A DNA stretch of 10,016 nucleotides from Peptococcaceae bacterium (GTDB lineage Bacteria; Bacillota; Peptococcia; Peptococcales; Peptococcaceae). Below are positions 1-5,332 of the stretch, piece by piece. Each line of letters opens with the position of its first letter. Position 1 is the first letter of the stretch. The notes beneath the pieces are model-generated. The model made no database searches. It worked only from the letters and a program-made list of their open reading frames with translations, and was not told the DNA's origin. The translations under genes and the position numbers were made by a program. The DNA is taken from positions 1-10,016 of the forward strand of contig JAFOFM010000066.1 of assembly GCA_017387265.1 (NCBI GenBank). Reading direction: 5' to 3'.

Positions 1-201
1 GGGTTAAAACGGTTAACAGGTAGGGAAATCGGGTTTAATATCTGGCAGAGGTCCTATTATGATCATGTAATTCGAGGTGATGAGGATTATTGGAATATCC
101 GGCAATATATCGAGGAAAATCCATTAAGATGGGTGGAGAAAATGAAACAAAGTGAGGTTAATGGGTCGTCGAGGGCGCCGACCCCTACGGTGCGACGATG
201 A
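1..201 (+). CDS. REP-associated tyrosine transposase (RAYT, Y1/IS200-like), C-terminal fragment
   Basis: Only the last 66 codons are in the window; the 5' part lies upstream. Frame 1 is open from base 1 to a TGA at 199-201. The peptide contains FNIWQRSYYDHVIRG at about residues 12-26 and then QYIEENPLRWVEK. This is the typical end of single-copy RAYT transposases, which cut single-stranded DNA at REP hairpins. One tyrosine of the YYDH motif is the likely catalytic nucleophile by family knowledge; the HUH motif would be upstream and cannot be checked. The last 12 codons (GSSRAPTPTVRR) are encoded inside a REP palindrome that starts at base 163, so this repeat supplies the stop codon. Several REP-like copies follow immediately, which fits the known link between RAYT genes and REP elements. 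Whether the gene is intact upstream is unknown. Confidence 0.8.
   Translation, partial: GLKRLTGREIGFNIWQRSYYDHVIRGDEDYWNIRQYIEENPLRWVEKMKQSEVNGSSRAPTPTVRR
163..190 (+). repeat. REP-like palindrome, copy 1
   Basis: The unit begins GGGTCGTCGAGGGCGCCG and ends ACCCCTACGG. GGGTCG at the start pairs with CGACCC near the end to form a short hairpin, followed by a CTACGG tail. It overlaps the last codons of the transposase. Related copies lie at 230-256, 279-306 (inverted) and 2971-2995. Confidence 0.8.
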
Positions 202-229
202 TGTACGTTTTTGTTTGTATGTGCATAAT

Positions 230-256
230 GGGTCGTCGAGGCGCCGACCCCTACGG
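230..256 (+). repeat. REP-like palindrome, copy 2
   Basis: Same orientation as copy 1 and identical except for one missing G in the central G-run (GAGGCGCC instead of GAGGGCGCC). The similarity continues loosely past the unit (TGCGACGATGATGT against TATGACGGTTATGT), so the repeated module may be about 40 bp. It forms an inverted pair with copy 3. Confidence 0.8.
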
Positions 257-278
257 TATGACGGTTATGTGTGTTAAG

Positions 279-306
279 CCGTAGGGGACGACGCCCTCGG
301 CGTCCC
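279..306 (-). repeat. REP-like palindrome, copy 3 (inverted)
   Basis: Read on the minus strand this is GGGACGCCGAGGGCGTCG then TCCCCTACGG, a variant of copies 1 and 2 in opposite orientation. Its CCGTAGGGG end faces the CCCCTACGG end of copy 2 across a 22-bp spacer. The two units can therefore fold into one large cruciform or hairpin, like the paired REPs of BIMEs. Confidence 0.75.
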
Positions 307-339
307 GAAAAGAGTATCCATGAAATTGTGGGAAATGTA

Positions 340-369
340 GGGTCTGGCGCGTATTTCTGCGCCGATCCC
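340..369. repeat. Second type of GC-rich hairpin repeat, degenerate
   Basis: GGGTCTGGCGC at 340-350 pairs imperfectly with GCGCCGATCCC at 359-369 around an 8-nt AT-rich loop, with two mismatches and one G-U pair inside the stem. It shares the GTAGGG/CCC flavour of the neighbouring REPs but has a different loop, so it may be a separate REP family or a decayed one. No gene is visible in 202-426 on either strand; the stretch is made of these repeats and short spacers. Confidence 0.5.
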
Positions 370-426
370 CGTCCCGAAATATGAATTGATTTACGCTCCA
401 ACATAATAATTGCCATCACAACACAC

Positions 427-458
427 AAAAACAGGGAACACATGGATGTGTTCCCTGT
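427..458 (-). terminator. Intrinsic terminator of the DEAD-box helicase gene
   Basis: ACAGGGAACACA at 431-442 is perfectly complementary to TGTGTTCCCTGT at 447-458, giving a 12-bp stem with a four-base loop. On the minus strand the stem is followed by TTTTTGTGTG. The hairpin begins 7 nt downstream of the helicase stop codon. It might also slow transcription arriving from the transposase side, but the plus-strand side has no immediate T-run. Confidence 0.9.
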
Positions 459-465
459 TAGCGTT

Positions 466-1914
466 TTACGTATTTTTTGGTGCGCTGAATTTGCCGGAGC
501 GGCCTGGTTTATACTGGCCTTTGGAGTCTTTCTGGAAGCCGGATTTTCCGTTTTGCGCGGTGAAGCCGCCTTCTCTGGAGGCTTTGTATGCCGGTTTCTT
601 TTCGGCGCTCTGGCCGGTTAATTTTGCTTTGGCATCTCTGCCTGCAGAGAGCGGTTTGTCGCTTTTTGCTTTTTTGCCGTCCGGTTTTTTAGAGGCTGGT
701 TTTGCGTTCTGTTTTTTATTATCGCCGGATGCATGTTTCTTTTTGCGGTTCGGATCTTTGTAGTAATCTTTTGTGGCACCGGATAAGATTTTGCCTTTTA
801 CCAGATGCACAGGGGCTACCTGAATTTCAAAGTCGCGCTGATAGATGCGCAGGGCTGCCAGTTCGCGCGGATTTACTAAGCTGTAGCACTGCCCGGTGCG
901 GGTGCCTCGCGCGGTGCGGCCTGCACGATGAATGTATTCGTTTGGTTCGGCCGGGAAGTCCATATTGATAACATGGGTGATATCCGGAATATCTAAGCCG
1001 CGGGCTGCCAGGTCGGAGGATACGAGAATTTTGATTTTGCCTTTCCGGAAGTCCTCCATGGCTTTCTGCCGTTCTTCTTTGCTTACAATGCCGTGCAGAC
1101 TGTAGGTGCGAATTTTGTGATAGTTCAGTTTATCTACTAAAAAGTCCAGTTCCGGGCCGTCGTTCATAAAAATCAGGATGCGTTCGGCTTCTTCGTCTAA
1201 AGCGTGGAGCAGTTTGCGCAGCTGCACAAATTTATCGCGCTGTTCGCCCACTAAATAAAAGTGGTCGATATTCGGGTTCATTTTTGCCTGCGCCTCGATT
1301 TTTACAATGGCAGGCTCGTGCATATGCTGCAGAAGCAGGTCCATGGTTTTACTGCTGGCAGTGGCGGAAAATGCCGCTAACTGACGGTCGCGCAGCATGG
1401 ATTTGATAATATCCACAATGGTCTGCTGGTTGGTGTTGTCTAACAGATTATCCATTTCGTCGATGATAACGGTTTTAATGGTCTGGCAGTTGATTTTACG
1501 TTTTTTAATCAGGTCCAGAATGCGGCCCGGGGTGCCCACAATGAGCTGCGGTTTTTCTTTAAGCTTGGCAATCTGGTTATTGATGTTCGCCTCACCGATA
1601 ATACTCTGGGAAACGATGTTTAACTCTGCCTCTTTAATGAGCTGCTGAGCCAGGCGGTAAATCTGCATAACCAGCTCGTGAGTAGGAGCTAAAATCAGCA
1701 CCTGGGTCTGTTTTGCCGCGGCGTCGATTTTTAATAACGCAGGGCACAGGTACGCCAGGGTTTTGCCGCTGCCGGTGTGCGACTGCCCGATTACATCGCG
1801 GCCTTCGGCTAAGAGCGGAATCACCTGCTCCTGAATGGCGGTCGGTTCGGTAATATTCTGTTTTTTAAGCGCTTCGGCAAGCGCATCGTGGTTTAATAAT
1901 TCATGAAAAGACAT
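466..1914 (-). CDS. DEAD-box ATP-dependent RNA helicase
   Basis: A 482-residue superfamily 2 RNA helicase that would unwind RNA duplexes in ribosome assembly, mRNA turnover or cold adaptation; the exact role cannot be read from sequence. Visible motifs, numbered from the chosen start, are: the Q-motif region ITEPTAIQ (21-28), Walker A SHTGSGKT (45-52), PTHELV (77-82), TPGR (128-131), motif II DEMD (152-155, instead of DEAD), SAT (183-185), ARGLD (304-308) and HRAGRTAR (329-336). From about residue 389 the protein becomes a low-complexity Lys/Gly/Ser/Ala-rich basic tail of about 90 residues, probably a disordered RNA-binding extension. An in-frame ATG at 1927-1929 exists, but it overlaps the GGAGG (1923-1927) that sits 8 nt before the ATG at 1912-1914, so the later ATG is the better start. 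The gene is monocistronic, with its own promoter and terminator. Confidence 0.93.
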   Translation of the reverse strand: MSFHELLNHDALAEALKKQNITEPTAIQEQVIPLLAEGRDVIGQSHTGSGKTLAYLCPALLKIDAAAKQTQVLILAPTHELVMQIYRLAQQLIKEAELNIVSQSIIGEANINNQIAKLKEKPQLIVGTPGRILDLIKKRKINCQTIKTVIIDEMDNLLDNTNQQTIVDIIKSMLRDRQLAAFSATASSKTMDLLLQHMHEPAIVKIEAQAKMNPNIDHFYLVGEQRDKFVQLRKLLHALDEEAERILIFMNDGPELDFLVDKLNYHKIRTYSLHGIVSKEERQKAMEDFRKGKIKILVSSDLAARGLDIPDITHVINMDFPAEPNEYIHRAGRTARGTRTGQCYSLVNPRELAALRIYQRDFEIQVAPVHLVKGKILSGATKDYYKDPNRKKKHASGDNKKQNAKPASKKPDGKKAKSDKPLSAGRDAKAKLTGQSAEKKPAYKASREGGFTAQNGKSGFQKDSKGQYKPGRSGKFSAPKNT

Positions 1915-1990
1915 AGGGGAATCCTCCATCTTGTATGATTCTGATTTGTCTGTCTCGCTGTGTGTATTGTATGATTCAGCGTGATGAATT

Positions 1991-2019
1991 ATTATATCAT
2001 GAAATCGCTAAAATGTCAT
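1991..2019 (-). promoter_or_regulatory. Promoter of the DEAD-box helicase gene
   Basis: On the minus strand ATGACA (2014-2019) and a perfect TATAAT (1991-1996) are separated by 17 bp. This implies a 5' UTR of about 70 nt. That UTR carries an 11-nt direct repeat (plus-strand TTGTATGATTC at 1931-1941 and 1967-1977). Confidence 0.75.
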
Positions 2020-2029
2020 CTCACAGAGG

Positions 2030-2058
2030 TTGACCTTGAGCCATTTGTGGGATAAAAT
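2030..2058 (+). promoter_or_regulatory. Promoter of the GNAT acetyltransferase gene
   Basis: TTGACC (2030-2035) and TAAAAT (2053-2058) are spaced by 17 bp, placing transcription start about 35-40 nt before the ATG. The -35 box is 10 bp from that of the divergent helicase promoter. Confidence 0.7.
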
Positions 2059-2102
2059 AAAAGGTACAATACTATTGCAGAAAGGCTTTGGAGGTGGCAG
2101 GA

Positions 2103-2672
2103 ATGTTTACCGGGAGAAAAATCGTGTTAGAAAAACCATCGAAAGAGGACGCATATTACTTTCAGAAATGGTTTTTGGATAAAGAGTTCCGGCACTGGTA
2201 CGACAGTTATCTGAGCGTATCGCTGGATATGATCGAAGATGAAATCAGCAGAATGAAAGACATCACTGATCCAAGCGCGAGTCGTGTGGACTTTGTTGTA
2301 AAAAATAAACGTAACGGTGAAATCATCGGGATTGCATCTATTAAAGAAATCGACCGTCAGAATGGTCATGCGGAAATCGCACTGGGCATTGCCGACGAAC
2401 AGAACCGCCGTGCAGGCTTCGGGGTTGACCTGATGATCGTGCTGGCTGATATTCTGTTCTATCACTTTGGTTTTGAAAAATGCTATACCAAAGTAAACGA
2501 CAACAACCGTCTGGGGCTGAAATCGGCTATGAGTTTCGGCTTCACAGCAGAAGGCAAGCTGCGTAATCATACATTTATCGACGGGCAGTATATTGACCAG
2601 TGGATTCTGGGTATGACCAAAGAGGAATACGAGGCATTAACCATCGTTCCAAAATGGAAAGCCCGCGCATAA
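2103..2672 (+). CDS. GNAT family N-acetyltransferase (RimJ/RimL-like)
   Basis: A 189-residue GCN5-related acetyltransferase that should move an acetyl group from acetyl-CoA to an amine. The acceptor (protein N-terminus, small molecule or antibiotic) cannot be told from sequence. It has the RimL-like order: an N-terminal RKIVLEKPSKEDAYYFQKW segment, a beta strand containing GEIIGIASIKEID, then ALGIADEQNRRAGFG, where RRAGFG matches the acetyl-CoA pyrophosphate loop (Q/R-x-x-G-x-G/A). The C-terminal part has NDNNRLGLKSAMSFGF and the usual E-G-x-x-R (EGKLR), ending near DQWILGMTKEEY. A TTG at 2088 is in frame, but GGAGG at 2090-2094 lies 8 nt before the ATG at 2103, so the ATG is preferred. I see no clear terminator after the gene. 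It is transcribed towards the methionine operon, which has its own promoter. Confidence 0.85.
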   Translation: MFTGRKIVLEKPSKEDAYYFQKWFLDKEFRHWYDSYLSVSLDMIEDEISRMKDITDPSASRVDFVVKNKRNGEIIGIASIKEIDRQNGHAEIALGIADEQNRRAGFGVDLMIVLADILFYHFGFEKCYTKVNDNNRLGLKSAMSFGFTAEGKLRNHTFIDGQYIDQWILGMTKEEYEALTIVPKWKARA

Positions 2673-2724
2673 TTGCTTATGGATTGTATTTCATCATGCA
2701 TTATGTATCCATGACGAAAATCGC

Positions 2725-2753
2725 TTTACAAGGCCACTTTGCTGTGGTATAGT
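2725..2753 (+). promoter_or_regulatory. Promoter of the met operon
   Basis: TTTACA (2725-2730) and TATAGT (2748-2753) are 17 bp apart. The predicted start near 2760 puts the SAM-I aptamer about 25 nt into the transcript. Confidence 0.75.
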
Positions 2754-2784
2754 AGGCGAAACAGAAAACAGAATAGCAGTCTTT

Positions 2785-2942
2785 ATTATCAAGAGCGGCG
2801 GAGGGACTGGCCCTGTGAAGCCCGGCAACAGCCAGGAATACTGGAAATGTGCTAAATCCTGCAGACGATAGTCTGGTAGATAATGGACGACACCCGAAGT
2901 GTAACCAGAAGCCATTTTCTACCCAAAAGAAGATGGCTTTTT
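2785..2942 (+). promoter_or_regulatory. SAM-I (S-box) riboswitch with expression platform
   Basis: The aptamer core is plainly S-box: ATTATCAAGAG, then GGAGGGACTGGCCC, TGAAGCCCGGCAACA, and GTGCTAAATCCTGCAGA. P1 pairs ATTATC (2785-2790) with GATAAT (2879-2884). P3 contains CCAG/CTGG (2832-2844), and P4 is a perfect CAGAC-GATA-GTCTG hairpin (2863-2876). The 3' strand of P1 (GATAATGG, 2879-2886) can instead pair with CCATTTTC (2912-2919), the 5' arm of the terminator, with one mismatch; this is the antiterminator. By family knowledge, bound SAM stabilises P1, frees the terminator and stops transcription. Low SAM therefore lets RNA polymerase enter metY-metA-metH-metF and the reactivation gene. 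Confidence 0.96.
2909..2942 (+). terminator. SAM-I riboswitch intrinsic terminator
   Basis: AAGCCATTTTCT (2909-2920) pairs along its full 12 bases with AGAAGATGGCTT (2928-2939), with one U-G pair and a 7-nt loop. The stem runs into a TTTTT tract (2938-2942). Its 5' arm overlaps the antiterminator pairing. Confidence 0.93.
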
Positions 2943-2970
2943 CTGTTGTTATCTGGTGTATAAGAAATGC

Positions 2971-2995
2971 GGGACGTCGAGGGCGCCGTCCCCTG
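2971..2995 (+). repeat. REP-like palindrome, copy in the metY leader
   Basis: GGGACG (2971-2976) pairs with CGTCCC (2987-2992) around TCGAGGGCGC, so the unit is close to copies 1-3 at the left end of the window. It lies between the riboswitch terminator and the metY ribosome binding site, so it forms a hairpin only in read-through transcripts. The CTACGG tail is degenerate here (CTGCAT). Confidence 0.75.
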
Positions 2996-3044
2996 CATCG
3001 ATGATGAAAATTTACACGTATATATATTTCAGGAGGCGTTATTT

Positions 3045-4331
3045 ATGAATTTAAAAGATTGCAAATTAGGAACCGTTTGTATTCAGGGCGGCTGGGACCC
3101 GAAAAAAGGGGAGGCACGTGTACTGCCGATTTATCAGAGCACCTCATTTGCTTACGAAACCAGTGAGCAGATGGGTCGCTTATTCGACCTGGAAGACAGC
3201 GGCTATTTTTATACCCGTCTGCAGAACCCTACCTGTGATGCGGTTGCAGCTAAAATCACAGCGTTAGAAGGCGGTGCAGCCGGTATGCTCACATCTTCCG
3301 GTCAGGCGGCAAACTTTTATGCGGTACTGAATATCTGTGAAGCGGGGGATCATTTAATCTGCTCCAGCGCCGTATATGGCGGCACCTTTAATCTGCTGGG
3401 CGTTACCCTGCAGAAAATGGGCATTGAATGCACCTTTGTTGACCCGGATGATACCGAGGAAAATCTGGCAAAAGCGTTCCGCGAAAACACCAAATGTGTA
3501 GTGGCGGAAACCATTGCAAACCCTGCCTTAACCGTACTGGATATCGAAAAATTTGCCCGTCTGGCACACAGCCACGGTGTTCCGTTAATTATCGATAACA
3601 CCTTTGCAACACCAATCAACTGCCGTCCAATTGAATGGGGTGCCGATATCGTTACCCATTCCACCACCAAATACATGGATGGCCATGCAACTTCCGTGGG
3701 CGGCTGTATTGTAGACAGCGGCAATTTTGACTGGGAGAAATACCACGATAAATTCAAAGGCTTAACCGAGCCGGATGAATCCTATCATGGTGTTGTTTAC
3801 ACACAGAAATTCGGCAAACTGGCCTACATTACAAAAGCAACTTCTCAGCTGATGCGTGACCTGGGCTCCAGCCCTTCTCCGCAGAATGCGTTTTTATTAA
3901 ATCTCGGTCTGGAAACTCTGCATCTGCGTGTGCCTCGTCACTGTGAAAATGCGCTGAAAGTGGCACAGTATCTGCAGAACCATGAAAAAGTGGCATGGGT
4001 AAGCTATGCAGGCCTGCCAGAAAGCAAATATTACGAACTGGCGCAGAAATACATGCCAAACGGCACCTGCGGTGTTCTGTGCTTTGGTGTAAAAGGCGGC
4101 AGAGAGGCTTCCATCGACTTTATGGATAAACTGCAGCTGGCTACCATCGTAACCCACGTAGCCGATGCCCGCACCAGTGTGTTGCATCCGGCAAGCCACA
4201 CTCACCGTCAGATGACCGAGGAACAGCTGAAAGAGGCTGGCGTAGCACCAGACTTAATCCGTTTCTCCGTAGGGATTGAAGATGCGGATGACATCATTGC
4301 CGATCTGGAACAGGCTCTGGCTCAGATTTAA
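3045..4331 (+). CDS. metY: O-acetylhomoserine sulfhydrylase (homocysteine synthase)
   Basis: A 428-residue PLP enzyme of the Cys/Met metabolism family, predicted to make L-homocysteine and acetate from O-acetyl-L-homoserine and sulfide in the cytoplasm. The PLP lysine is K209 in THSTTKYMDGH. PLP contacts include D184 (LIIDNTFATP), YTRLQNPT near residue 56 (partner-subunit Tyr/Arg contact to the phosphate) and SSGQAAN (84-90). The length and the ETLHLRVPRHCENA segment fit the MetY branch rather than the shorter, roughly 380-residue MetB/MetC enzymes, and no metB or metC is present. The next gene, metA, is predicted to make its substrate. The open frame extends upstream through the REP copy, but AGGAGG (3031-3036) lies 8 nt before the ATG at 3045, which fixes the start. 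It is the first gene of the SAM-riboswitch operon. Confidence 0.95.
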   Translation: MNLKDCKLGTVCIQGGWDPKKGEARVLPIYQSTSFAYETSEQMGRLFDLEDSGYFYTRLQNPTCDAVAAKITALEGGAAGMLTSSGQAANFYAVLNICEAGDHLICSSAVYGGTFNLLGVTLQKMGIECTFVDPDDTEENLAKAFRENTKCVVAETIANPALTVLDIEKFARLAHSHGVPLIIDNTFATPINCRPIEWGADIVTHSTTKYMDGHATSVGGCIVDSGNFDWEKYHDKFKGLTEPDESYHGVVYTQKFGKLAYITKATSQLMRDLGSSPSPQNAFLLNLGLETLHLRVPRHCENALKVAQYLQNHEKVAWVSYAGLPESKYYELAQKYMPNGTCGVLCFGVKGGREASIDFMDKLQLATIVTHVADARTSVLHPASHTHRQMTEEQLKEAGVAPDLIRFSVGIEDADDIIADLEQALAQI

Positions 4332-4400
4332 GAACTGCTGAAGAACTGATATTGAACTGACATAAAAACCAATATTTATATTCCACAGGGAGGATTCGCT

Positions 4401-5321
4401 ATGCCTGTAATTATCCCGGAGGCATTACCTGCCACCGAGACCTTAACCAATGAGCAGATTTTCGTTATGCATGAGCAGAGAGCCCATGAACAGGATATCC
4501 GTCCGTTAAAGCTGGCCATTGTAAACCTTATGCCTACCAAAATCGTGACAGAAACCCAGCTTCTGCGTTTAATCGGGAACACCGCGCTGCAGGTAGAGGT
4601 GGATCTGATTCGCATGGCAAGCCATGAAAGTAAAAATGTGTCGGCAGAACATCTGCAGACCTTCTATAAAGACTTTGAAGATATCAAACATACCAAATAC
4701 GACGGCATGATTGTAACCGGGGCCCCGGTAGAACATATGTCGTTTCAGGAAGTAAACTACTGGGATGAATTAAAGCTGATTTTCGATTTTGCGGATAAAA
4801 ATGTATTCTCCACCATGTTTATCTGCTGGGGCGCCCAGGCGGCGATGCACTATTATTACGATGTGCCGAAATATCCGCTGCCGGAAAAACGCTTTGGTGT
4901 ATTTGAGCATGATGTACTGGTAAAACGTCCAATCGTGCGCGGCTTTGATGATGTATTCTATGCGCCGCATTCCCGTCATACCGAGTTCCGCGCGGAAGAT
5001 ATCGCAAAAGTGGATGACGTAGAGATTATTGCCCAGTCGGAAGAAGCCGGTGTGTATCTGGTGGCAAGCAAAGACGGCCGCCGGGTGTTTGTATCCGGTC
5101 ACTGTGAGTATGACCCGTTAACACTGGATGCCGAGTATCGCCGTGATGTGAATCTGGGCAAACCGATTAACGTGCCGAAAAACTATTATCCGAATGATGA
5201 TGATACCAAAGCGCCGATTGTGCGCTGGAGAAGCCACGGCAATCTGCTGTTTGCCAACTGGCTCAACTATTATGTATATCAGGAAACACCATACGATTTA
5301 TCCAGTTTAGACAAAGAATAG
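4401..5321 (+). CDS. metA: Homoserine O-acetyltransferase (MetA family)
   Basis: A 306-residue MetA-family protein, the usual length, which acylates the hydroxyl of L-homoserine as the first committed step to methionine. The catalytic cysteine is C142 in [11 protein letters not shown]. The His and Glu of the triad are H234 and E236 in [11 protein letters not shown], one position earlier than in the E. coli enzyme. Residue 111 is Glu (TGAPVEHM). In this family Glu111 goes with acetyl-CoA and Gly111 with succinyl-CoA, so the product should be O-acetylhomoserine, matching the sulfhydrylase encoded just upstream. Automatic pipelines often call this family homoserine O-succinyltransferase, and that name is likely wrong here. 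The start is set by GGGAGG (4388-4393) 7 nt before the ATG. The 69-bp gap after metY has no terminator but holds three 11-bp units starting with GAACTG. Confidence 0.95.
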   Translation: MPVIIPEALPATETLTNEQIFVMHEQRAHEQDIRPLKLAIVNLMPTKIVTETQLLRLIGNTALQVEVDLIRMASHESKNVSAEHLQTFYKDFEDIKHTKYDGMIVTGAPVEHMSFQEVNYWDELKLIFDFADKNVFSTMFICWGAQAAMHYYYDVPKYPLPEKRFGVFEHDVLVKRPIVRGFDDVFYAPHSRHTEFRAEDIAKVDDVEIIAQSEEAGVYLVASKDGRRVFVSGHCEYDPLTLDAEYRRDVNLGKPINVPKNYYPNDDDTKAPIVRWRSHGNLLFANWLNYYVYQETPYDLSSLDKE

Positions 5322-5332
5322 GGGCGTGCTGT

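Noticed and set aside
163..306. CRISPR-like array
   Set aside because: The repeats are irregularly spaced, one is inverted, they are strongly palindromic and no cas gene is present; they fit REP elements.
87..443. Minus-strand ORF across the repeat cluster
   Set aside because: Its peptide is mostly translated REP sequence (recurring VGVGA blocks), and it overlaps the transposase frame and the helicase terminator.
702..968. Plus-strand ORFs inside the helicase gene (also at 410-763 and 1397-1648)
   Set aside because: They are antisense shadows of a convincing helicase with all family motifs and have no supporting ribosome binding sites or recognisable domains.
2088..2102. TTG start for the acetyltransferase
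   Set aside because: The Shine-Dalgarno sequence GGAGG lies inside this segment, 8 nt before the ATG at 2103.
2967..3044. N-terminal extension of metY
   Set aside because: This stretch is open but consists of the REP copy and AT-rich leader; the AGGAGG before the ATG at 3045 and family alignment of the N-terminus favour the shorter form.
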